A DNA stretch of 64,000 nt from Dendrolimus kikuchii (lineage: Eukaryota; Arthropoda; Insecta; Lepidoptera; Lasiocampidae): assembly GCA_019925095.2 (NCBI GenBank), contig CM034407.1, positions 7,318,710-7,382,709 on the forward strand. Reading direction: 5' to 3'. Positions within the stretch are counted from its first letter, which is position 1, and each line of letters opens with the position of its first letter. A model generated the notes under the pieces. That model was not told where the DNA came from, searched no databases, and saw only the letters and a list, made by a program, of their open reading frames with translations. The position numbers were made by a program, and so were the translations under genes. Positions 42,745-53,692 of this stretch are shown piece after piece.

Positions 42745-42955
42745 TCTTTATATACAAAAATGAATGTTTGTCTGTATGTCTTTTATACAATCGTAAACTA
42801 TACATTTGATCATGTGATGATCTTTAGCAAAGTTGTTGTGCATGAGCCAAAGAAGGTTTCTGAGTGGGTTTACAATTGGAACCGGTAGGTGGCGCTGCTG
42901 TCGACATATCGATTGAAGCTTTTCCAAGCAGGACGACGTCTGCCGGGACAGCTAG
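42745..42955 (+). mobile_element. Helitron-like element, 211 bp
   Basis: Starts TCTTTATATACAAAAATG after A; ends CGTCTGCCGGGACAGCTAG before T. Shares ACCGGTAGGTGGCGCTGC with the elements at 7437 (minus), 52752 (minus) and 54306. Confidence 0.85.
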
Positions 42956-42984
42956 TGTTTAATAGTATAAAGTCTTTTTCTTTT

Positions 42985-43110
42985 TAATTCTTGTGGCCGG
43001 GCAGCCTGTTGTACGAGGCGATAAAACAACCCACAGCCAAGCAGTAGGGCATTTGCTCGCTTAGATAGCTGCTACTCCTGGTTTAGAGTATGTTGCCGTA
43101 ATGAACTCGT
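42985..43110 (+). repeat. RepC fragment
   Basis: GTGGCCGGGCAGCCTGTTG to TTTAGAGTATGTTGCCG; both ends missing and diverged. Confidence 0.55.
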
Positions 43111-43567
43111 GTTGTTTGTGTGTGTCACAAATAGATTATGTTGAAAGTAGTGTGTGGCTATACTTTGGCCAGGTATTAAACAGTATCACAAAAGATTATA
43201 AGGTAGATAGCATAAAACAACAAAAACTATTGTTGTTTTAGTCCCCCATAATTCTAGGCTAATTATCTTTTATAGATACCAAACAGCGAGTGTTCTTGTT
43301 AACCTTGTAACCTAACTCGAAAAGTATTCACTACATACATCAAGTTTTCGTATTAACACATAATTCTAACTCAAAAACAATAACCTATATCCAATTGAGC
43401 TCAATTTAAAGATGCAGCAACAGTTATTGTCAGCCTTTTCTAGTTTTATATTTATTTATGTAAGTGTATTTTGTATTTAATATTTTATTTACATATGAAA
43501 TACTAAATACAAAATAATAATATCAGATCGTATTAGTATAATTTTTATATTTTTATTAATGTATGGA
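43111..43567. other. no gene recognised
   Basis: AT-rich noncoding sequence leading into the minisatellite. Confidence 0.35.
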
Positions 43568-44020
43568 TATTGTATCATGTATGTATATTGTATCATGTAT
43601 GTATATTGTATCATGTATGTATATTGTATAATGTATGTATAATGTATCATGTATGTATATTGTATCATGTATGTATATTGTATCATGTATGTATATTGTA
43701 TCATGTATGTATATTGTATCATGTATGTATATTGTATCATGCATGTATATTGTATCATGTATGTATAATGTATCATGTATGTATATTGTATCATGTATGT
43801 ATATTGTATCATGTATGTATATTGTATCATGTATGTATATTGTATCATGTATGTATAATGTATCATGTATGTATAATGTATCATGTATGTATATTGTATC
43901 ATGTATGTATATTGTATCATGTATGTATATTGTATCATGTATGTATAATGTATCATGTATGTATATTGTATCATGTATGTATATTGTATCATGTATGTAT
44001 ATTGTATCATGTATGTATAA
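43568..44020. repeat. 18-bp minisatellite, about 25 units
   Basis: Unit ATTGTATCATGTATGTAT, tandem and almost without indels. Most variation is one position (ATTG or AATG at the unit junction): counting from the left, AATG-type junctions follow units 4, 11, 16, 17 and 21. Units 4 and 10 also carry single changes (CATG to AATG-like and GTATG to GCATG). Because the unit is a multiple of three without stops, several frames stay open over the whole array on both strands. These 130-170-codon frames are artefacts, not genes. Confidence 0.95.
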
Positions 44021-44089
44021 TTTTATAACATACTGATTCAGTAGTAAGAATAATGCAACATACCTCTGTTCTTATTAAGTTTTTGTCCA

Positions 44090-44160
44090 TCTAAAGGTTG
44101 TCTGGAAGAAATCGCTAATAGCGATAAGACCGCCTATTGTATTGTAAAATTTTATTTCTG
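44090..44160 (+). repeat. Tail-F copy, cut by RepC
   Basis: AAGGTTGTCTGGAAGAAATC, the intact stem ATCGCT / AGCGAT with a changed loop (AAT), AAGACCGCC and T-rich DNA. The usual AATAAAG end is missing; RepC starts within 15 bases. Confidence 0.6.
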
Positions 44161-44174
44161 TTATTTTTTTTTAT

Positions 44175-44410
44175 TGCAGGAGTTCAGCAGACAGGCAGAC
44201 GGCCCACTTGATGGAAAGCGGTTACCATCGCCTATGGAAATTTGCAACACCAGAGGTGCTACAAATGCGCTGCTGCTCTCTTAAAGGAGACTGGAACCTG
44301 GTCACTAATGCCGGAACACATCACAAGGTTGTTATGGCGGCATACTCTAGACCAGGGGTGGTCGCCGTCCAGTCGAGCAAATACCCTACCACCTGGCTGT
44401 GGGTTGTTTG
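44175..44410 (-). repeat. RepC copy, truncated
   Basis: From TTATTGCAGGAGTTCAG to CTGTGGGTTGTTTG. The hairpin end is missing. Sits directly behind a Tail-F block. Confidence 0.75.
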
Positions 44411-46689
44411 TTAATTGTATCTTTTAAGACACAATAAAGCATATTGATTCACTATATCCACTATTCATTAATTAAAAAATAAAACTGCACAGCACACCAT
44501 AATCCTCCAATTCCCACCAAAACTTTATATTAGATAGGCCTTTAGATTACCCATTTTCGGTACTGTTTAAAGCAATCAGAATTATTGTACTCGGAAATGA
44601 AAATCGTCAACATGTAAATGTATTTTCCACTTCATATTCTAATTAAAGCACGAAGCTATATGAAAATTAATAGTTTCGTTTGTCATTGGAACAGCAGTTC
44701 TGGTTTAATCTGCCTTTAAAGGAAGAAAGCAACGTATACCTTGAGAAAACCTAATAAAACTTTTAAGAGAAGTACATTATCAGCGTAGGAACTGTACAAA
44801 AGTAAAGTTAAAAAGTCCAAAGGTACGTGTTTGGAGTGCCAACAATAGTTGACTAGTAAAGTGGGGTGAACTATCTCACTTTCAACGGCCCTCACCTTTC
44901 CAAATAAAGTAGCCAAGTTACGAACGGTGAGCGATGAGTATGAAATGCGTGGATGTGGCATTTTGAATTCTTAACTATCATCAGGATCAGAATGATCAAC
45001 GAAATATTGTAAACCAGCTATTATGGTAGGGTTGTTTTCGTTAGTGTCTTTATATTAATTTTCATGTCCATAACTTTAAGAATTTATAGTTTGCTCCTTA
45101 GACCATTGACGTAAACAATGTAAACAAAACCGTCAAATGAAGTCATATATTCTCTACGAACTTGTGTGCGTAAAATTATATAGTGTCTTATCTCCTCTCT
45201 CCAGTCCTTCCTGTCTGATCCCTGTATCCCACCTTCCTATTCAATCCCTCATACTAAAGTTGGCAAGACGTTAGTTTCACCCCTGGTATTGCACACATAT
45301 ATAGGCAACCGTTTGTCCGTTTGAAGGCTGCGCAATAAATGAAAAAATACAAATGGCTTGCGTTTCTGCAGGTAATAAAAATCTTGACTTTTTGACTAAT
45401 TACGAAAAATTTGTCGAGAACAATTGACCCCTAAGTAGGGACACTTAAATTGGCTTCTTATTCCAAAATCAGCTTCCTTTAACTAGTTTTACTTTGAGAG
45501 ATCCAGACTCCGTCTTTCACCAATAGTCTAAATCATAAAAATAACAAGTCTAATTGATAAAAATAACATTATAACTATTACATAGTCTGTGTTAAAGATT
45601 ATGGCCCCTGTTAATAACCACAGATAGCTACGTAGTATGGGTGGAACATTTTAAATACGTTTTAAAAATCTAGAGGAGACATTAACTTAAATATGGATTT
45701 TATTATTTTCCTATACATTAGCACTCTTTCATTATTTACATAATATACGTAAGCATAAAAGTATAAAACATTTTTTTTTCTGTATTGGGTATTTAGTTTT
45801 AATTGTAAAAAGAAAATAGGTTTGTTATTTTCTAGCGATTTAAATGAAAATCAAATTTTTATAAACATTTCACAGAATATTTAGATAACGGCAAAATTAT
45901 ATAAAACATGACTTTTAAATTGGTTTTCCCTTTTAAATTGATTCTATCTAAAGATGCAGCAGGAGGTTGAATGCCATATCCAAATACCTGCCTAATCTTA
46001 GTACAAATTATCGCTTCATGTCAAAATGCATCAGTATGCGGGAAACGGCTAGCAAATGCCGGACCGACTTGCAATACTTATAGCAGTTTAGTGCTGGCCT
46101 CGGTATTGTATTACACGGGCATTATGCGCGTAGGTCCTGGGTTCGATACGTGACCCACCATCAATTGGAATACCGTTTTTATTCTTAGGTATTTTAAACG
46201 GCTATTTAATAAATATGGAAGTAATACATTTTGGGACAGGACTTTTGAATTTTGAGTGAAAGGGCCCATTCATTAATTACGTAATACATAAAATTTGTCG
46301 TACCCAACTTCTTAGGTAAGATACAGTCTCGTTTTTTCGAATAATACAACGTTGTTAGAAATGGATCATTTCCACTAACACTCAGAATTTAACATAAATC
46401 AAAGATTTTTATTCTAAAATTAAGTAAAATAAGATGTAAATCGAATTGCACATTATAAAATGAAGAAAACCATTCGGCATCCGAAATAGAAAATTTAATT
46501 TTAAAAATATGTCTTATCTGGTTATCAGATGGGTGAAGGTCGATCGTCAGTATCTTCTCTATTAGGCCGGTGAAAAACGTATGTTATGCACTATGCGGCC
46601 GCCGCATAGGCGTATGGGCGCTCAAGATGTTTTACCTCTGTGCCGAACTACTAAAGGTATAAAAATATGATTGTCCTACGTGGAGTTGA
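44411..46689. other. no gene recognised
   Basis: Mostly AT-rich. 46075-46165 contains CCTGGGTTCGATACG, a B-box-like word, after a GTGCTGGCCTCGG word, possibly an old SINE head. 46258-46330 begins GGGCCCATTCATTAATTACG and resembles one end of MITE-G. A NotI-type palindrome occurs near 46591. Confidence 0.35.
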
Positions 46690-46830
46690 CACATTAGCCA
46701 CCCGTGATCAGAAGGCTGGTTCTTATTTCGCCCAACGCTTAAGAATCGCCATTCAGTGCCGCAATGCAGCCAGCCTTCTGGACACGCTCCCATCTGACAG
46801 CGATTTGTTACACAGTCTATAATCGCTTGT
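46690..46830 (+). pseudogene. LINE-J C-terminal fragment, best copy
   Basis: Open frame reading KAGSYFAQRLRIAIQ, then NAASLLDTLPSDSDLLHSL and a stop near 46820, followed by AT-rich DNA. Related fragments lie at 13225, 27120 and 61805. The pattern resembles the last residues of LINE ORF2 proteins; the clade cannot be told from this piece. Confidence 0.6.
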
Positions 46831-47251
46831 ACTATTTATAACTTAGTTTATTTTTAGTTTTTAATTGTATTTTTTTAGTTATTAAATAAATCAGAAATAA
46901 ATGCCCTACTAAATAAACCCATTTCAGATTTATAGTTCTTAGCAGAAGGAAATGAACAGTAAATATTTGAAAATCTCCCATCAAGATTGTTCCAAGACGG
47001 GGGGATTTTGCTATATAGGTTTATGCTATTCTTATAACAACTACGCATATACAAATACATGTATTTAGGTGACCGACTGGTGTTAGGTATCTGCCTAAAA
47101 TTTATGTTGGCACCGAAGCACTGTCACAGACTCGCATGTCAAGTGCTCCACAAATACACTGGGACACACGAATAAACATCCTTTTAGCTCTACTAGTTTG
47201 TGATAACAAATCTAGATTTTATTCGAAAATGTTCCCTATCTTTATGAAATA
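46831..47251. other. no gene recognised
   Basis: A 61-codon minus-strand frame (46875-47060) has no motif. Noncoding otherwise. Confidence 0.35.
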
Positions 47252-47335
47252 CTAGAGATCTCGGCAGGCTTTGTCCTGCCCAGAAAAATGAAAATCACCA
47301 CCACGTGAATCTAAACCACCCCGGGACCCATTTAT
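47252..47335 (-). mobile_element. Helitron-like 3' fragment
   Basis: On the minus strand CCCGGGGTGGTTTAGATTC, GGGCAGGACAAAGCCTGCC and a final CTAG followed by T. The 5' part is gone; a SINE-A tail abuts it. Confidence 0.65.
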
Positions 47336-47645
47336 AATAATAATAAATAATAATATCAGCCCAGAAATGTCCAACTGCTGGGCTCGGGCCTCCCATTATA
47401 AGGCGAACGGACAATATACCCGCCACGCTTGTCCAAGGCGGCTTGGCAGGTTTGACACATCGGTTATCTCGATGTGCAGGTTGCATCACGATTATTTCCT
47501 ACACCGTTATTAGCACGTGGTAATTGTAACATTGTGCACATTAGATGAGAAAACTGACTAAGTGGTGCATGCGTTCCGACCAGGATCGAACCCGCGCCCT
47601 TTGAGTTTGTGACGCGTGCGCTAGCCGTTACGCCACCACGACTAA
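47336..47645 (-). mobile_element. SINE-A, best full copy
   Basis: On the minus strand: tRNA-like head with A-box TGGCGTAACGG (about 47633-47623) and B-box GGTTCGATCC (about 47591-47582), the body with AAGTGGTGCATGC in complement and the GATGTGCAGG region, and a 3' tail GCCCAGCAGTTGGACATTTC followed by a TTA-rich run (47336-47356). Head plus LINE-like tail is the standard SINE plan: RNA polymerase III transcription and mobilisation by a LINE with a matching 3' end. Confidence 0.8.
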
Positions 47646-47744
47646 ATCCGGGACTCACTTAAACACACAATTTGATCAGAATCGTAGAACACGATTCCAG
47701 CGGAAGTATTTTGTTTAGATTGATGGGTTACATTATAGAAGTTT

Positions 47745-47902
47745 AGTACGGCTTCCTAATTTTTATATAGCCTATATTAATCAGGTATAATGTAACATTC
47801 GAATGGTTAAAGAATTTTTGAAATCGGTCTAGTTGTTTTTGAGTTTATTCATTACAGACATACAAAGATATAAATTTTTCCTCTTTGTAATATTAATATA
47901 GA
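47745..47902 (-). mobile_element. degenerate Helitron-like element
   Basis: Minus strand begins TCTATATTAATATTACAAAG after A and passes ACCGATTTCAAAAATTC and the TATATAGGC... block as in 53491-53692. No 3' hairpin or CTAG found. Confidence 0.5.
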
Positions 47903-48594
47903 TTAGTTTCGTAAGTATAGTATTTGTTACTTAATAAAAACAATATCTCTTCAATATTTACAGGTATTTCCGTACTATTATAGTTTGTGAAAAATTAGTC
48001 GTCAGCCCGTACTAAATAAATATCAGTTTTTTCTAAAAATTTAATGGTTTGTGTAAACAAATTATTTGTATTTTGTGGTTAGTTACTAAAATGAGAACAA
48101 TGAAACATTTTGTTCCAAATATTATAAGGTTCATCGACATGCTGTTAGGAAACTAGCCAACGACTCAAACCAAAACAATGGTTGATTCTACACTGGATGA
48201 GGACTACTGCGATTATAATCAAAGATTCTCGGTTTTCGTTACTTTTGAGGCCTTTACCAACAGCAATACATAGACGTGTATGTATACTTACTACACATAA
48301 GTTATCACGTAATAAAGAGGGTAGCCAATAGATCAGATTGCCCGAGGCGAGGATCGACTGCTCGCCGAATCTTAATATCAACCGCCTTTTATTACTCCAA
48401 GCACACATACTACTCAAACAAAATTCTCCTGAATAAGAAAATCATAATGCAAATACCGAAAAGCACAGTACAGTCTAACTTATTATTATTTACACGAGTT
48501 TGTATGAACATGTTAATATAGTTTTGGTATGTAGAGAGAATGGATGAAAGTAGAAATGTAAAACAAGTAAAAAAATATATTAAAATTAATGTAT
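47903..48594. other. no gene recognised
   Basis: AT-rich noncoding sequence. Confidence 0.35.
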
Positions 48595-49030
48595 TGTTAC
48601 GAGTTGCAGTACTCGAATTAAAATGCCGTTGGAATTATTATAGAATTTATTAGAATTATACAAATACGTATAACAATATAACTGAACACAACCAATACAA
48701 ATGTAGTACACGATTCAATAACACGCGCAAAGTCCGTCACTATATAGATTATCGAATGTACACACGTCTTGCCTCGCTTGACTGCTGATCTCTCCATTGG
48801 GGCATTGCTTTATACTACACAAATACAATATGTCTCTTGTCCGTATGGACTGAATTTCTTAGAATCACGCCTGGCTAATGACTACAATAAAAGATTACAA
48901 TACACAATGGGCTGTTTTTCTAATTAAAAAATTTAAACACAAAGTAAACAAAAGAAGTCCAAATGCAAAAAGGTAATAAAGTGTGCTTTTATGATATGCA
49001 TGTGTGAATCCACTTTTGTCGGTCGTAACA
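48595..49030 (-). mobile_element. LTR-E solo LTR, copy 3, with target duplication
   Basis: 436 bp with inverted ends TGTTACGA / TCGTAACA and a perfect 4-bp target duplication GTAT at 48591-48594 and 49031-49034. On the minus strand it has the TATAAAG box, the CAGTCAAGCGAGGC block and AATAAATTC near the end. A solo LTR with intact duplication is the product of recombination between the two LTRs of one insertion. Confidence 0.85.
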
Positions 49031-49034
49031 GTAT

Positions 49035-49565
49035 TTATTTCAAAATGTAATCTTACAAATTACTTATCGAAAGTCATGAGTTTACCACCGCTTTCAAAGT
49101 AATTTTAGATACTGTTAAAGGAGAAGATTCGGCGCTACAAACTCCCCAGCAACTTATGTTTATTTATTTATTATGATGTATAGATAGGTATACATTTGTC
49201 AGGATGGGAACCCCGATGGGAAACAGGCGTAAGAATATGCATGTATGTAACTATGAATATAAGTTTTTTTACTTCTGTCTACATATTAAGATATTTTAAC
49301 GGTTAAACTCTTAAAATTTGAAGGGAAACATCCAGTTACAAATATTATAGTGTCTTTATAATGCGAAATGTATCAAAATAGATTTATTTTATGAGATATT
49401 ACCACGCGTCAGACACCACGTTTTTTTATCCTCCGAACGAATTTGATTGACAGGGTTTTTAACTATTTTTTAATAAATTAATTTTCCTCTTTTTTATTTT
49501 ATTTTTTCGTCTTTTTCTTTTATTTCTTTGCATATTACAGGGGTCCTTACGACTAATACAATTTT
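49035..49565. other. no gene recognised
   Basis: AT-rich noncoding sequence. Confidence 0.35.
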
Positions 49566-49892
49566 CTTAAAGAGAGTGTCGTGGTGAAGGTATGGAAAGG
49601 AATGCTCCGGTGGTTCGGGCATGTGGAAAGAATGCATGATGAAAGAATGACTAAACAGATATACAATGCAAAAGTGGATAGATACAGAAGTCGTGGAAGG
49701 CCACGACACACCTTCCATGATCAAATTGATCGTGTCCTAGCAGAAAGTGATGTCAGGAGCTTTAAGAACAGACGAGCGTGCATGACAAGAGCTATGAATG
49801 TCAAAGAAGCAAGTGAGGTGTGTAAGAATAAGCCTAAATGGCGCTCTGTTGTTCGTGCCTACCCCGCAAGGGCACTGGCGTGAAGTTATGTA
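49566..49892 (+). pseudogene. LINE-I C-terminal fragment, longest undeleted copy
   Basis: Open frame with MLRWFGHVERMHDERMTKQI, GRPRHTFHDQIDRVLAESD, ACMTRAMNVKEASEV and KPKWRSVVRAYPARALA then a stop, followed by AAGTTATGTATG. It serves as reference for the deleted copy at 26452. It is a 3' remnant of an RTE-like LINE; no catalytic part is present. Confidence 0.7.
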
Positions 49893-50539
49893 TGTAAAAT
49901 TTTCTTATCTGCTAGGTCTACATTACATCTTTATCCTACTGGTTACGTGTTTCTGGTTTACTTAGACACCATATTAAACACTAACTTAATTACCGTATCA
50001 ATCAGTTTGGTAAGTCCGACTTCAGCAACTGAGTCCGTCCTACATCATTTGTCCTGCCTCTGGTTAGCAATACATTATGGCGTTACTCCATTTTTTATAA
50101 TCCCTCCTTACATTTATTATGAATTTACCATTTTTATTTTGACCTTATTGACTACATTTCTTTTACATCCTACTACATCATTCTACTCAAGTTTATTGTT
50201 TTTTTTTTCTAATATTGAGCATTCTTCTTCTCTTCGCTGTTACTCTTAAGATTACTGGTGTGCGCTAAAAGCTTAGTTCTAAAAATAAATAATAATCTAC
50301 AAATATCCTACTTATGTTGTTAAGAGGGTATACATAGTACCGAGTAGCGGCAATAACCTCGGTCCGGTGCTGCGTATGGATTTATTTATGAAACGTATAC
50401 ACGGTGGGACTCGTAAATATCCAATCTGAAGATTGAGTCTCGCAGTTATGTTATAATATGTATCATAGTACGTTACGTATCATTGCAATTTACAAAGATA
50501 ATAGCTATGAATTAGATAATAGGGATGTGGACAAATGTT
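49893..50539. other. no gene recognised
   Basis: Noncoding. The 100-codon frame at 49947-50249 is T-rich with no motif. Confidence 0.35.
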
Positions 50540-50830
50540 ACAATAAATTCTAATATTTTATATATATAAAAGAACAGACGATAAAATAACATCTTATCGC
50601 CTTACTTTTAAAATATTATGATATAAATAATTTTAATTGCTTTTTAAACAATAATTAATGCGTTACTTGACTCGTTTTACTTGTACCTACAATTGACGTG
50701 ATAAATAGGTGCGCTCGTACAAAATCTACGAGCCTGCGACGTTCTATAAGTTTATATGAAGAATCTCAGTTAACTGTCCAATCCCCTATTGCGATAATAA
50801 GAATACAATTAAAATCATGTTTTAAAGGTT
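50540..50830 (+). repeat. LINE-K fragment
   Basis: Opposite strand to 13840 and 34619. Has AAAATAACATCTTATCG, TAATTTTAATTGCTTTTTAA and, further on, words corresponding to a CARTK...TVQSPIAI frame like TVRSPITM at 34619. Confidence 0.45.
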
Positions 50831-50944
50831 AGGTGCGTTTTTCATTTGAGAAATGCGGAAAAATGAGATCTAATTTTGCTTTATAAGCATTTATGGAAAT
50901 GTTTTAATTTTTAGTACAATTAACTAGAAAACTGTATGTTATAA

Positions 50945-51040
50945 AACTATTTTTAACGGTTTTAAGCAGGGTATTTCATTTTATTTTTATTATACCGATG
51001 TTTCGGCCACTTTTCTGTAGCCGTAATCACGGAAGACAAA
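50945..51040 (+). repeat. Foldback-D, one-armed copy
   Basis: TTTTTAACGGTTTTAAGC, GTTTCGGCCACTTTTCTG and GTAATCACGGAAGAC; the right arm is missing. Confidence 0.55.
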
Positions 51041-51564
51041 TGTATAATACTTGTAGCAACTCAGAAGGGCTTATGGTAGTAAAAGAACAGCAACTGGTCA
51101 CAATGCTTTATACCTTTAACCTTACGGTTTTAACATATATTATACATTAACTTTTTACACTCTACAAGCATTTTAGAACACCTCGCCATCCCGCCAACAA
51201 TTTTATAGAACAACAAACTTAGCAAATTGGCACAACCAATAGCGGATTGAAGTCATTGATAAACTATTTTAATTAAATGGTTATGAATGAAAGAGTTTAA
51301 TACATTATTGCTTGGAAATTTTAGACAATATTTTATACAAGACATTATATACAATATTATACTTAAAGTTTTACATGTAATAAAATAAACCGAACACAGC
51401 ACAAATCTATCGCGTTTGCCAACATGAAAATAACCTGTAGTAAATACCGTCTATATACAATTGAGAGACCCTGAATTATAATCTACACAATTACCACATC
51501 ATATTAATGTTATATAAAATGGAGGTAAATTATGGAGAACTACTCTATTTTTTTAATTTTTTAT
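51041..51564. other. no gene recognised
   Basis: AT-rich noncoding sequence. Confidence 0.35.
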
Positions 51565-51863
51565 TGCAGGAGTTCAGCAGAGAGACAGACGGCCCACTTG
51601 ATGAAAAGCGGTTACCATCGCCTATGGACATTTGCAACACCAAAGGTGCTACAAATGCGCTGCTGCTCTCTTAAACGAGACTGGAACCTGGTCACTAATG
51701 CCGGAACACAACACAAGGTTGTTATGGCGGCATACTCTAGACCAGGGGTGGTAGCCATCCAGTCAGGCAAATGCCCTACCACCTGGCTGTGGGTTGTTTA
51801 GTCGCCTCTTACGACAAGCCGCCCGGCCGCAGGAAATTGTATTCTTTCTCCATTCCTGCACGA
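51565..51863 (-). repeat. RepC copy, full length
   Basis: From TGCAGGAGTTCAGCAGAG (preceded by a T-rich run, the complement of the A tail) to CATTCCTGCACG. Retains the far-end stem GCAGGAA / TTCCTGC. Confidence 0.85.
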
Positions 51864-52267
51864 ATAAAACTCTATACAAAACAGGCGCTAACCACAGAAT
51901 AAATAAAAATATAACATTATTATGCAATTAAGGAAATGGCCACTTGTATCGTTTAGAAATAAGAGGGTACATAACAAAATTAATTATTAACTTTAAAAAG
52001 AAACATGAAAAGAACAACTATGCTACTAAATAACTGCAGCACAAAGATGTCAAGATATTAAATTGCATGTTGTTAAAGTACTTAATATAAATAAATTCTA
52101 TTGATTTTATATTAATGTGTTCTGTATTATGTGTAGATAAACGAATATAGCGAAAAAGATGGCGCTGCGGTCACTTTTTTTGGTTCCTCCGTCTTTGCAA
52201 TTCATAGAAACGCAAACAAAATTTCTCGAGCAGGTGCTAAGGTTGCCTGCTCATAGAAGCCGAGCTA
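51864..52267. other. no gene recognised
   Basis: AT-rich noncoding sequence. Confidence 0.35.
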
Positions 52268-52376
52268 GGCTGCGGAACGGAGAAACATTAACCAATAGGA
52301 TGTCATAAAAATTGCGTCAATGGACAGACTGCCAATCCTATGGATTCATATTTCTCCGTTTCTCCGCTCCGCAGCC
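52268..52376. repeat. inverted repeat with CCAAT-containing arm
   Basis: 52268-52300 (GGCTGCGGAACGGAGAAA ... CCAATAGGA) pairs with 52336-52376, which contains an extra CGGAGAAA unit. The loop is 35 bases. GC-rich compared with its flanks and noncoding. Confidence 0.7.
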
Positions 52377-52399
52377 TCACTCCGCTTCAATGGACAAGC

Positions 52400-52725
52400 A
52401 GTCTTAAGCTGGGAATATGGGGAGCCCGTCGCAATGTTCGGGGAACATGGAAAAATTGGCAGACGGTGATTCGCCATTCCCTGCGTGGGCTCCAAAAAAA
52501 TGCTATAGAAGACAGGGGCAACATGGGTATGAGTGGCTAAGGGGTGTCGAAAGGTGGGTCGCAGGTTCACCGAAGCTACTTCCGACGTTATGCCATTTAT
52601 CACTTCCACTCCTGGAGCTTGAGTCGTAGCTCTAGTGATCTCTACTCCGTGCTGGCTGGTCAAGACGAGCAGGGAAGCGGGGGCCTTGCCTTGGCCCCCA
52701 GAGTCAGGTCCGAGGTGTGCTATTC
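52400..52725 (+). repeat. LINE-N 3' region
   Basis: CTGGGAATATGGGGAG, TGTTCGGGGAACATGGAAAA, CAACATGGGTATGAGTGGC and GCGGGGGCCTTGCC, matching 34080-34400 on the other strand. No intact frame. Confidence 0.5.
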
Positions 52726-52751
52726 ACCTAAGGCTTCGCTATTATATAATG

Positions 52752-52883
52752 CTAGCTGTCCCGGCAGACGTTGTCCTGCCCTGAGAAAATAAAAATCTAG
52801 GCCACGATCTCAGCGCCACCTACCAATTCCAGTTGTAAATCTAAACCATCCGGGGACCCGGGGATTCATTTTTATATATAAGA
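52752..52883 (-). mobile_element. Helitron-like element, internally deleted
   Basis: Minus strand begins TCTTATATATAAAAATG after A and ends CGTCTGCCGGGACAGCTAG; the next base is C, not T. At 132 bp it lacks the first third of the interior seen at 54306. Confidence 0.7.
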
Positions 52884-53490
52884 TTATTACAATTGAAACT
52901 AAAAGGTCACTTTGTTGCCTAAATATATACATTTGTGCGCTCTAATACCAAAACATTATTCTACTTTGATATTAACCTTGTTCTTCATCTATGTTACCAT
53001 GTTTTGTGCAAATAAACTATTTGAATTTGAACATGATTTTTACTGATCTGTCATTGTCATGTCATTCCTTGTATACTACCTCTATGTTATTACATATTCG
53101 TTTCAAATCCACTGTTCATACTGTAAAAGTAATATAGTTTTTCATAGCAACTGACGGATATCGGCCGTCAATAAAACGCGAATAAAACTCTGCGTTATCG
53201 CCGGCCGGTCGTAAAAACCGCACCGGACGGCGCGCCCTGCGTGAAACGACCCTTATAATGTGTGAAATAAAAACCCGACTCCAATACAATTGGTTTTATT
53301 ATGTAGTTTTTATGAAGAATTAAACGAAGAATGGGGATAGATTGGAATTTTAAGGCTGGCCTGTTTGTTGACAAAATTGAAAAAATATTTTGGCAGATCT
53401 TTTTGAAGTATTGCTTTATTTTTATTTTATTAAAACGGTATTTATTTACCATGTTTTGGATTATAGTGCAATACTTAGGTATATTACAAA
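52884..53490. other. no gene recognised; LINE-tail word
   Basis: GTGCAAATAAACTATTTGAA near 53009-53028 looks like the last bases of a LINE. A GC-rich patch at 53190-53250 is unassigned. Confidence 0.4.
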
Positions 53491-53692
53491 TTAGCTTCTG
53501 CCCGCGACTTCGTCCGCGTGGAATAGTAAAAAAAAGTTTGTTCTTAGCGTGATGATATATAGCCTATATAGCCTTCCTCGATAAACGGGCTATCTAACAC
53601 CGAAAGAATTTTTCAAATCAGACCAGTAGTTCCCGAGATTAGCGCGTTCAAGTAACAAAAAAAACTCTTCAGCTTTATATATTAATATAAGA
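53491..53692 (-). mobile_element. Helitron-like element, 202 bp
   Basis: Minus strand begins TCTTATATTAATATATAAAG after A and ends ACGAAGTCGCGGGCAGAAGC then TAA before T, so CTAA replaces CTAG (still CTRR). The CGCGGACGAAGTCGCG hairpin is the same as in the element at 11572. Confidence 0.75.

Noticed and set aside
43568..44020. CRISPR-like array
   Set aside because: Units are contiguous with no spacers, and the sequence is a eukaryotic minisatellite.
43489..44036. Open frames of 133-173 codons encoding six-residue repeats
   Set aside because: They are by-products of an 18-bp tandem unit with no stop codons and exist in several frames on both strands. No start context, no non-repeat domain.
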